Source: Verrucomicrobia bacterium UBA7008
GTDB lineage: Bacteria > Verrucomicrobiota > Kiritimatiellia > RFP12 > UBA1067
DNA: 47,422 nt
Direction: 5' to 3'
Assembly (NCBI GenBank): GCA_002449695.1
Contig: DJXI01000076.1
Location: 1-47,422 of the forward strand
The notes under the pieces are model-generated. The model was not told the origin of the DNA. It did not search any database and saw only the letters and a program-made list of their open reading frames with translations. A program made the translations under genes and the position numbers. The first letter of the stretch is position 1. Every line of letters starts with the position of its first letter. Below, in pieces: positions 16,921 to 23,080 of the stretch.

Positions 16921-17996
16921 GCCCTCCTTGTCTTGCGGATGCGGACAATTCCAACGTTCAGCGCCGTCAGCGCCAGGCCCGCGACGATAAGAACGATTCC
17001 CTTTACTGTGAACGGCGCATGGCTAGCGAAAAACTTCGCAACCACAAGCCAGAGGAATGTCGCTGCGCCTACGTTTGTCAGGAAAAGGCTCGCCTTGCGA
17101 ATGCCGCACACGACAACGCACAACATCATGACAAGCGCAAGCGGATAGACGGCCAGCTTCCAGATGAACGGCGTCGGCGACGCCGCGCAGGCTGCGACCA
17201 CAAGCGCAGCCCTTCCCCAGGCAGGAAGCCTGAAGAGACGTCCCGCACCTGCCACAAGCGCCGAGGAAAGCCAGAAAGTCGCAACATAGGCAGCCGCATC
17301 ACTCCAGCCAAGGGGCAGCGTCATGCACAGCATGATGCCGAGACCAAGGGAATAGACCAGGCCGGAAACGATCTGCCCAGCGACAAGCGCCGCACGCGGC
17401 GGACGGCTTCCGACAAAGGCGATATAGGCCGGAAGAGACAGCGCCATAAACGCGGCGGACTTCAGAGCAAGAGCAGTCGATGCGTGCGCTCCGGCATTGC
17501 GACTTACCCCTGCCCATACTATCGCAAGTATCGGCCACAGGACGGTCGGCGCAACGGCGCGCGTCGTCCAGATCGCCGGCAGCATCAGCAGCGCAACGAG
17601 AAGGACAAGCCCGGGCACGGAACCGCCGACGTGATACGTCTGCGCGACAAGACAAGTCGCCGCGGATACGGAAATGCACCAGAAAATCCCGAGTGGCTCC
17701 CACAGTGCACGCGTCTTCACGTCCTTCAGCGCCGAGGTGACCGCGACCGCACCGCACGCAACCACGGGCGCGACTGCTATTGCCGCGCGCGCCTCGCGTC
17801 CGAAGGCGTCCCAGTTCGCCGCAAAGAGCGCTATCACGCCGAGTCCGATCATCAGCGCGCCTAATGCACCCGCAATGATCGCGCCCCACGAAAGCCGCCC
17901 CTCGCCTAGTTCGGCGACGAGCTCCCTGCGTCGTTTCTTCAGTTCAGCTATTTTGAGGTCGATTTCCTCGACCTCGCGTTTTTTGTCGTTTGTCAT
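16917..17996 (-). CDS. DUF2157-family polytopic membrane protein
   Basis: A 359-residue protein. The first 35 residues form a charged coiled coil (EEIDLKIAELKKRRRELVAE), then about ten to eleven TM segments begin with LSWGAIIAGALGALMIGLGV, a layout typical of DUF2157 predicted membrane proteins. The start has AAGGAGG six bases upstream. It overlaps the GDYXXLXY gene by four bases and the two are commonly paired. Substrate or signal unknown. Confidence 0.78.
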   Translation of the reverse strand: MTNDKKREVEEIDLKIAELKKRRRELVAELGEGRLSWGAIIAGALGALMIGLGVIALFAANWDAFGREARAAIAVAPVVACGAVAVTSALKDVKTRALWEPLGIFWCISVSAATCLVAQTYHVGGSVPGLVLLVALLMLPAIWTTRAVAPTVLWPILAIVWAGVSRNAGAHASTALALKSAAFMALSLPAYIAFVGSRPPRAALVAGQIVSGLVYSLGLGIMLCMTLPLGWSDAAAYVATFWLSSALVAGAGRLFRLPAWGRAALVVAACAASPTPFIWKLAVYPLALVMMLCVVVCGIRKASLFLTNVGAATFLWLVVAKFFASHAPFTVKGIVLIVAGLALTALNVGIVRIRKTRRA

Positions 17997-18029
17997 TATC
18001 TTGCCTCCTTGTCTAAATCCTTCTTGTTT

Positions 18030-18066
18030 AACCGCAGACTTCCGCAGACTGCGCTGGTCTGCGGTT
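18030..18066. repeat. Short palindrome of repeat family i, possibly a terminator
   Basis: AACCGCAGAC ... GTCTGCGGTT with a further internal CGCAGAC copy, followed on the plus strand by six T residues. It lies between the hydrolase stop (18070) and the DUF2157 start. The T-run faces the plus direction, where no gene is seen, so it is better explained as a repeat-family member than as a working terminator. Confidence 0.6.
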
Positions 18067-18069
18067 TTT

Positions 18070-18882
18070 TCATCTCTGTTCCTCCTTGCCTCCGCACGAT
18101 TCGGCGAAGTTCCTGATTTCCTGCAGATATTCGTCTACGCCCATCACGGCGGGGAAGTCGTTGTGGTCTCCGTCTTCGATCGTGATGAACCGCTTCGGCT
18201 CGCGGGCAAGCTCGAAGAGCGCCCTGCCCTGCCCATACGGCATGACGCGGTCGCTGGTTCCGTGGAAGAACAGCACCGGGCACTTCACGTCGCCGATGCG
18301 CTTCAGGTTCGGGAATGGATCAATCGGCAGAATGCGCACCTTCGTCACGACGCGCGGAGCGGAGAGGAACGGCGCCTCCAGTATCAGTCCGCCCACGGGT
18401 CTCGTTGCCGCAAGCTCGACGGCGGGACCGGTTCCGATGGAAAATCCGTCGACGATGATGTCCTCTGGACTGAACCCGCGCGTCTCGATGAGCCAGTCGT
18501 AGAGGCGGTGGACGTTGCGATAGCATCCCTTCTCGTCCGGCGAGCCGTCCGACAGCCCATAGCCCGGATAGTCCACAGCCGCGACCGTGTAGCCGTCGGC
18601 GCACAGCTCCCCGACGGCCCACAGCGTCTGCACCATGTTCTCCGCGTTGCCGTGGCAGCGCAGAATCGCCTTCCTGCCGTGTTCGGGTCCGCGAACGACA
18701 GCCGCGATCCTGACGCCGTTCGTTCCGATGTCGACATAGCCCGATGTCGTCTCGCGGTACCCGCCGCGGCACATCTCGGGATGGAACATGATCGAGTTTA
18801 TGCACCCCGTTCCGATCACAAGCGCTAGGACGAAAACGCATCCCACGATCCTAAAGACTGATTTCATAATCGATTTTATCAT
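18070..18882 (-). CDS. Alpha/beta hydrolase lipoprotein (BEM46/YqjL type)
   Basis: A 270-residue protein starting after AGGAGGAG. The N-terminus ends in the lipobox-like VIGTGC near residue 26, so it is probably a lipoprotein. Hydrolase motifs: RCHGNAEN (oxyanion region), DYPGYGLSDG, nucleophile elbow GFSIGTG near residue 147, Asp in HGTSDRVMP and His in EDGDHNDFP, giving a complete catalytic triad. It heads a run of four genes (hydrolase, DUF2157, GDYXXLXY, secreted repeat protein). ATG 18867 (MKSVF) is an alternative start. Substrate unknown. Confidence 0.85.
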   Translation of the reverse strand: MIKSIMKSVFRIVGCVFVLALVIGTGCINSIMFHPEMCRGGYRETTSGYVDIGTNGVRIAAVVRGPEHGRKAILRCHGNAENMVQTLWAVGELCADGYTVAAVDYPGYGLSDGSPDEKGCYRNVHRLYDWLIETRGFSPEDIIVDGFSIGTGPAVELAATRPVGGLILEAPFLSAPRVVTKVRILPIDPFPNLKRIGDVKCPVLFFHGTSDRVMPYGQGRALFELAREPKRFITIEDGDHNDFPAVMGVDEYLQEIRNFAESCGGKEEQR

Positions 18883-18986
18883 TGCTCTTCTCCTCCTAGA
18901 TTATTCGTCACCACCATACGCGCAAGAGCGGCAAATAGCCCCCAAGGGCCGCCAACCTGCAATCCGCAGAACCGTTCTCTTCCCTT

Positions 18987-19145
18987 CTACGCACCGAACT
19001 GAATCATGTCGACATAATCCGTCAGCAAAGGCGCCATCGACACCTGCTCGTCTTCCAATTTTGTCATTTGCCCGACAACGGCCCAGCAAGGCACCGGCAC
19101 AGCAAGGGACATCAACAATAGAGCCATCAGCCGTTTCGTCTTCAT
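18987..19145 (-). CDS. Small secreted peptide, 52 residues, unknown
   Basis: ATG 19145 follows AAAGGAG at seven bases. The product MKTKRLMALLLMSLAVPVPC begins with a textbook signal peptide (cleavage likely after CWA), leaving about 30 residues with VGQMTKLEDEQVSMAPLLTD and a short aromatic end. It may be a real small exported protein or the 5' remnant of a longer gene, since the same region carries repeats. No family recognised. Confidence 0.55.
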   Translation of the reverse strand: MKTKRLMALLLMSLAVPVPCWAVVGQMTKLEDEQVSMAPLLTDYVDMIQFGA

Positions 19146-19160
19146 GCTTCCGCTCCTTTC

Positions 19161-19190
19161 TTAATCCTGTTAATACCTCTTTGCGTTTTT
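19161..19190. repeat. Half copies of repeat families ii and iii
   Basis: TTAATCCTGTTAATACC (half of family ii) runs into CTCTTTGCGTTTTT (half of family iii, TTTGCGTCCTTTGCG type) and then directly into the family i element at 19191. Three repeat families are stacked end to end. Confidence 0.6.
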
Positions 19191-19430
19191 AACCACAGAC
19201 TTTCGCAGACTGCGCTGCGCGCGGGGCCTTGCGGCTGCTTCGCAGTTCGGGCTTCGCCCTCACCCAACCCGACCGCTTCGCGGCGGGCGCATCTACGCTT
19301 GCGCCTTCTTGGCCGAGCGGAGATGCGCCCGCGCCGAAGGCGTCGGGTTGCCCGACGAGCAAAGCGAGGAGCCTTGCGAAGCAAGGTCGCAAGAGGCCGC
19401 GCGAAGGCACGTCTGCGTTCGTCTGTGGTT
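19191..19430. repeat. 240-bp hairpin element with 20-bp terminal inverted repeats (MITE-like)
   Basis: Left end AACCACAGACTTTCGCAGAC, right end is the inverted AACCACAGACGAACGCAGAC. The interior folds as a long imperfect hairpin: CAACCCGAC / GTCGGGTTG, GGGCGCATCT / AGATGCGCCC, and GGCCTTGCG... with CGCAAGAGGCC as outer pairs. No open frame with a ribosome-binding site is seen inside. It fits a non-autonomous mobile or REP-like element. Confidence 0.75.
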
Positions 19431-19504
19431 CATCGTCGCCACACTCTGCAGAGGCGAACACCACCATTATGGATCTGCTCATTGACATATATCCTTTCAA
19501 ATTC

Positions 19505-20095
19505 CTACCAATCATACCAGTTTGACAAATGGCGAAATTTTACGCCAGCACACTCCAGTATTCGGAACGGAACAGGTCCTGGAGCTTTTTCTGCGTTCGG
19601 CGGATAATACCACACATAGCTTGGCTTGGCAAGACGACCGGGTGCAGCACTAAACATAAAAGACAGCGAATGGTCTCGGTCGTTACGAATGCCAAATCTA
19701 ACCCATCCACTGCAAAAATCCATTCCATCAGTGAAATTCTCAATCTTTTTAATTCCCGTCACATCCGCTCCTCGCATGGTCACCACACGGTTGGTAAATG
19801 CGAACTCCACTCCTGCAATCTCGACACGCAACACAGAATCAGTCGATAAGTTAAAAGCAAATTCATACGACGTGTTGCTTCGCTTCAACATAAGTGCAAA
19901 CGGAATGTTGTTCGTCGTCAGGGAATATTCGGTATCGCAAATCGTCATGAATGTATTACCGAGCGTAAGCCCATGGCAACCGGCCGAAGGACTTTCCCTG
20001 TCTCCATTCAGCCATGCGCACCCACCGCACAGCATTATGAACAGCAGCGAACACCACAGCAACGATACTGAAACTATGATTATTGGCTTCTTCAT
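19505..20095 (-). CDS. Hypothetical lipoprotein, unknown family
   Basis: A 196-residue protein with lipoprotein signal peptide (SLLWCSLLFIMLCGGCAW, lipobox CGGC). The mature part is beta-rich (LTLGNTFMTICDTEYSLTTN; VEIAGVEFAFTNRVVTMRG; SGWVRFGIRNDRDHSLSFMF). GC is lower than in neighbouring core genes. A GGAG-containing site lies upstream of ATG 20095 and a family ii palindrome ends just before it. No homologue recognised. Confidence 0.7.
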   Translation of the reverse strand: MKKPIIIVSVSLLWCSLLFIMLCGGCAWLNGDRESPSAGCHGLTLGNTFMTICDTEYSLTTNNIPFALMLKRSNTSYEFAFNLSTDSVLRVEIAGVEFAFTNRVVTMRGADVTGIKKIENFTDGMDFCSGWVRFGIRNDRDHSLSFMFSAAPGRLAKPSYVWYYPPNAEKAPGPVPFRILECAGVKFRHLSNWYDW

Positions 20096-20116
20096 TTTCG
20101 TTTCTCCTCCGGTTTT

Positions 20117-20199
20117 TGTTTTAGACAGGATTTACAGGATTGACAGGATTGAGAACCTTTCCCGCAATCCTGTTAATCTTGTTAATCCTGTCCAAAAAC
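20117..20199. repeat. Palindromic repeat family ii, copy 2
   Basis: Arms TTTTAGACAGGATTTACAGG and CCTGTTAATC...CCTGTCCAAAAA around a short centre. It sits between the broken signal-peptide gene (20200-20240) and the start of the lipoprotein gene at 20095. Confidence 0.85.
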
Positions 20200-20240
20200 C
20201 TTCCCGCGACGGCCCACGCAAATGTCATTCGAGTATTCAT
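20200..20240 (-). pseudogene. Truncated 5' end of an LA_2272-like gene
   Basis: ATG 20240 after AAAGGAAA encodes MNTRMTFAWAVAGR, close to the start MNARKMFARAVAGA of the gene at 20914. The DNA of the two is about 80 percent identical over 35 bases. The likeness stops where family ii repeat copy 2 begins, so the rest of the gene has been lost or replaced. Confidence 0.6.
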
Positions 20241-20272
20241 GAGTTCGTTTCCTTTCGATTGCATTGTTGCGG

Positions 20273-20914
20273 CTACTTGAATGACCAACCAAGCACTGGG
20301 GTTATCCAACCGTTGTGAAAGTTCAAGACCCCGATTTGAAAGCAGGCGCCATCATCAGAAAGATTGAGTCCGCCGATCTGTAAACGGGAACCGCCGTCTG
20401 CACGGTTGATGACACCGACTTGCAACGAACACGCCGAACTTTGTGACACATCCATTTTCCAGAAATGCGAATTCATCACCCCAATCTGCACAGCGCAAGA
20501 TGTCTCATCAACAATGTTCCAAGCTCCGACTTGAAGACCGTATCCACGCATCGCATTCAGACCGCCGACCTGAACGCCTCGCAAGTTTGTGGTCACGTTG
20601 GCGCCACCAATCTGAATCCCGTAAACATCATCCGCGCATTGATAACCAGCACCTGTCTGGACACCGTATATGGACTCTGCGCATCCGCTTAGACAGCTTG
20701 CCTGTAACCCATAGACAGGACAATCTTCTCCACTTAGCAAGCACAACGACAATCCCGCCACATTGTCGCATGGGAATGGCGGTATTGGCCTAGCCATCGT
20801 GAGGCAGACAGATACAGGGAACCAGTCGGCAGAACTCGCACCCCATGTGCAATTCGTCAACAGCACCATCGCCGCTCCTGCGACGGCCCGCGCAAACATC
20901 TTTCGCGCATTCAT
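20273..20914 (-). CDS. LA_2272-like surface protein with GVQ(I/V)GxxN repeats
   Basis: A 213-residue protein with signal peptide (RAVAGAAMVLLTNCTWGAS). From about residue 60 it has short ~18-residue repeats: YGLQASCLSG, YGVQTGAGYQ, YGIQIGGANV, RGVQVGGLNA, YGLQVGAWNI, AVQIGVMNSH, SLQVGVINRA, RLQIGGLNLS, FQIGVLNFHN. This pattern is that of the LA_2272 family of surface repeat proteins first named in Leptospira; it suggests a small beta-solenoid. AAAGGAG precedes the start. Function unknown; a signal-peptide duplicate lies just downstream. Confidence 0.75.
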   Translation of the reverse strand: MNARKMFARAVAGAAMVLLTNCTWGASSADWFPVSVCLTMARPIPPFPCDNVAGLSLCLLSGEDCPVYGLQASCLSGCAESIYGVQTGAGYQCADDVYGIQIGGANVTTNLRGVQVGGLNAMRGYGLQVGAWNIVDETSCAVQIGVMNSHFWKMDVSQSSACSLQVGVINRADGGSRLQIGGLNLSDDGACFQIGVLNFHNGWITPVLGWSFK

Positions 20915-20935
20915 TTCGTTTCTCCTTTCAGGTTT

Positions 20936-21018
20936 TGTTTTAGACAGGATTTACAGGATTAAGAATGTTGCTTCCGTTTCCCAAAATCCTGTTAATCTTG
21001 TTAATCCTGTCTAAAAAC
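20936..21018. repeat. Palindromic repeat family ii, copy 3
   Basis: Arms TTTTAGACAGGATTTACAGG and the reverse-complement set ending CCTGTCTAAAA. Its right arm contains the stop codon (TAG, 21013-21011) of the MFS/acyltransferase gene. Confidence 0.85.
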
Positions 21019-23080
21019 ACTTTGCGTCCTTTGCGTTCTTTGCGGCTAAAATCACTCCATCGTTATACCACTCCTCAAGCTTTCGGTTGAACTCAAGCCG
21101 CGTCAAGCTCGACCACTCCTTCACGCGGTCGGTCAAGTCCTCGATCTGCATCGTCACGCGGCGGCGCGGGACGAACGGCGACCAGAAGAACCAGAGAAAG
21201 ACGCTCTTCACAAACGTCGGCACGAACGACGGCGAATCCTTGCGCCCCGCGCGCGACCAGATCGAACCCCAGAGTCCGCGCGTGCGAACGCCGATGACGC
21301 GCACATTCTGGTAGGGCGCGATCACCGAGCGCGCCGTCTGCGTTTGCAGCTCTGACGCTTCTTTGTCGTAGCCTGCGATATCCCGGCAAAGATTGTACGC
21401 AAGCTGGCGCGTGCCGATGTCTTCGCGCTCGCTCTCGGTCTGGATGTGGCCCGAGGGATAGAAGATCACGTTGCCGCCGTCCTCGAGCGTCGATTTCACG
21501 ATGTCGCCAAGGCCCCGCGCAATCGTCGCGCCCTTCGCCGTGCGGTGCTTGCGAAGGTCAGGAACCGCCACTGCGCCCAGCGTCTTCAGGACGCGCGGCG
21601 CGACGATGCCGGTGTGGAAGAAAAGTTCGTCCGAAAGCGGCTTCAGCGGCGTCTTCCAGAACGTCACGCCCACGAGCATCGGATCGACCATCGCCGGGTG
21701 GTTGGGGAGAACGAGAAGCGGTGTTTTCTTGACAGGATTTACAAGATTAACAAGATTTTCTTGGGTCGGGGGGTCTCCCACAGCTCTTAATCCTGTCAAT
21801 CCTGTTAATCCTGTCTTATCCTCGACTTCCACTTTATACCGCTGCGCGAAGACCCAACGGCCGGTGCAAAGCAAAACCGAGCGGTAGCAGAACACAAACA
21901 CAAACGGCGCGACGAGAAACGCGACGGCCAAAAGGAGCAGAAACGCCCTCGGACCAAACGCCCAGCTCACAAGCGCGTAGCATCCGCTCGCCGCGAGCAT
22001 GAAGAGAAACGACACCTGGTTGAAATAGGCGAGCATCGTGTTGAGCTTCGGGCCCTTCACGACCTTCTGTATCTCGGCGTCGAACGGCAGCTTGAAAAAG
22101 CCGAGGTCGAAGGCGAGAAGCCCCAGCACCACGCCAAAAGCGACCGGCGAAAGCGGCACGAAGTAGAGAACCGCGAAAAGTGCCGCGGCGATCCAGCCCG
22201 TCAAGAGCGTCGCGCCAAGAAGGAAGCGCCGCTTGTCGACGAAACCGGCGATGATCTGTCCCGCGACGATGCCGACCGCCGCCGCGCAGAGCAGCGCGCC
22301 CGTTCCCGTCGCGCTGAGGTTCAGCCCGGCCTCGGACTTCCCATAGACGAGAAGCCCCATCTGAAGCATCGCCGCGCCCCACCAGAAGACGGAAAGCGTG
22401 AAGATAACGGCGTTCAGCCCGTCGTAGCGTCCGGCCATGCGGTAGGCGCGGCGCATATAGCGAACCGGGTTCACGGCGTGCAGCGCACGGTTCAGCTCTT
22501 CCTTCGCGTGAACGGTGTAGCTCGCCGCAAGACCAAGCGCGGCAAAACCGGCGAGCGCGTAATACGACAGGTGCCAGTCCTGATGTCCGATCTCCAGATC
22601 GGACACCACCGCCCCCGCGACCGTGCCCATCAAGACACCGAGAAACGAGACGCCCTCCATGCCGCCCATGCCGGTCGAGATGCGCGCTTCGCCGCCGATA
22701 TCGCGCACCAGCGCGTATTTCGCGGGCGAGTAGAGCGAGCTCTGAAGCCCCATGAGAAGCACCGCGCCGATGACGAGCCACGGCGAATGAAGCGCGAAGC
22801 CCGCGATGGCGACGGCCATGATCGGGAGTTCCGCTCCCTTCGCCGCGCGCACGATGCGGCGCTTCGGCCACACGGCGGTCAGGCGGTCGGCGAGCGGCGA
22901 GCACAGGATGTAGGGCAGCACGAGCGCCCCGGCCGTGACACCCATCGCAATCGATTTCACGCGCTCGTCGGGCAGCCACCCGATGACGGTAAAGCTCGCG
23001 AGCGTCTTCAGGAAGTTGTCGTTCAGCGTGCCGAAAAAGTTGGTGATATAAAGCGGCAGAAATGTCTTGTTGGGTTTCAT
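21011..23080 (-). CDS. MFS transporter fused to 1-acylglycerophosphate-type acyltransferase
   Basis: A 689-residue two-part protein. Residues about 1-415 form a twelve-TM major facilitator (LplT-like; TVWPKRRIVRAAKG, SLYSPAKYALVRDIGGEARI). Residues about 450-689 form a PlsC-type acyltransferase: NHPAMVD (HX4D) and FYPSGHIQTES (FPxG motif). This is the LplT-Aas layout for flipping lysophospholipid and re-acylating it. Between the domains a family ii palindrome is translated (KTGLTGLTGLRAV ... ENLVNLVNPVKK), and the last residues LAAKNAKDAKCF come from a family iii repeat. Starts ATGA-coupled to the DUF2339 gene. Confidence 0.88.
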   Translation of the reverse strand: MKPNKTFLPLYITNFFGTLNDNFLKTLASFTVIGWLPDERVKSIAMGVTAGALVLPYILCSPLADRLTAVWPKRRIVRAAKGAELPIMAVAIAGFALHSPWLVIGAVLLMGLQSSLYSPAKYALVRDIGGEARISTGMGGMEGVSFLGVLMGTVAGAVVSDLEIGHQDWHLSYYALAGFAALGLAASYTVHAKEELNRALHAVNPVRYMRRAYRMAGRYDGLNAVIFTLSVFWWGAAMLQMGLLVYGKSEAGLNLSATGTGALLCAAAVGIVAGQIIAGFVDKRRFLLGATLLTGWIAAALFAVLYFVPLSPVAFGVVLGLLAFDLGFFKLPFDAEIQKVVKGPKLNTMLAYFNQVSFLFMLAASGCYALVSWAFGPRAFLLLLAVAFLVAPFVFVFCYRSVLLCTGRWVFAQRYKVEVEDKTGLTGLTGLRAVGDPPTQENLVNLVNPVKKTPLLVLPNHPAMVDPMLVGVTFWKTPLKPLSDELFFHTGIVAPRVLKTLGAVAVPDLRKHRTAKGATIARGLGDIVKSTLEDGGNVIFYPSGHIQTESEREDIGTRQLAYNLCRDIAGYDKEASELQTQTARSVIAPYQNVRVIGVRTRGLWGSIWSRAGRKDSPSFVPTFVKSVFLWFFWSPFVPRRRVTMQIEDLTDRVKEWSSLTRLEFNRKLEEWYNDGVILAAKNAKDAKCF
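21022..21050. repeat. Repeat family iii (TTTGCGTCCTTTGCGTTCTT)
   Basis: Tandem 11-12-base units of TTTGCGtcc/ttctTTGCGG. On the minus strand it is the 3' end of the MFS/acyltransferase reading frame (AAKNAKDAK). A half copy stands at 19176-19189. Confidence 0.7.
21727..21818. repeat. Palindromic repeat family ii, copy 4, inside a coding sequence
   Basis: TTGACAGGATTTACAAGATT at one end and CAATCCTGTTAATCCTGTCT at the other, around a 35-base centre. It lies wholly within the MFS/acyltransferase gene without breaking the frame. Confidence 0.85.

Noticed and set aside
19226..19384. ORFs inside the 240-bp hairpin element
   Set aside because: They arise from the palindrome and lack RBS; products are Arg-rich shadows.
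20121..20309. Small ORF with NPVNPVNPV tail
   Set aside because: Only the first 14 codons from ATG 20240 look like a gene; the rest is repeat family ii read as protein.
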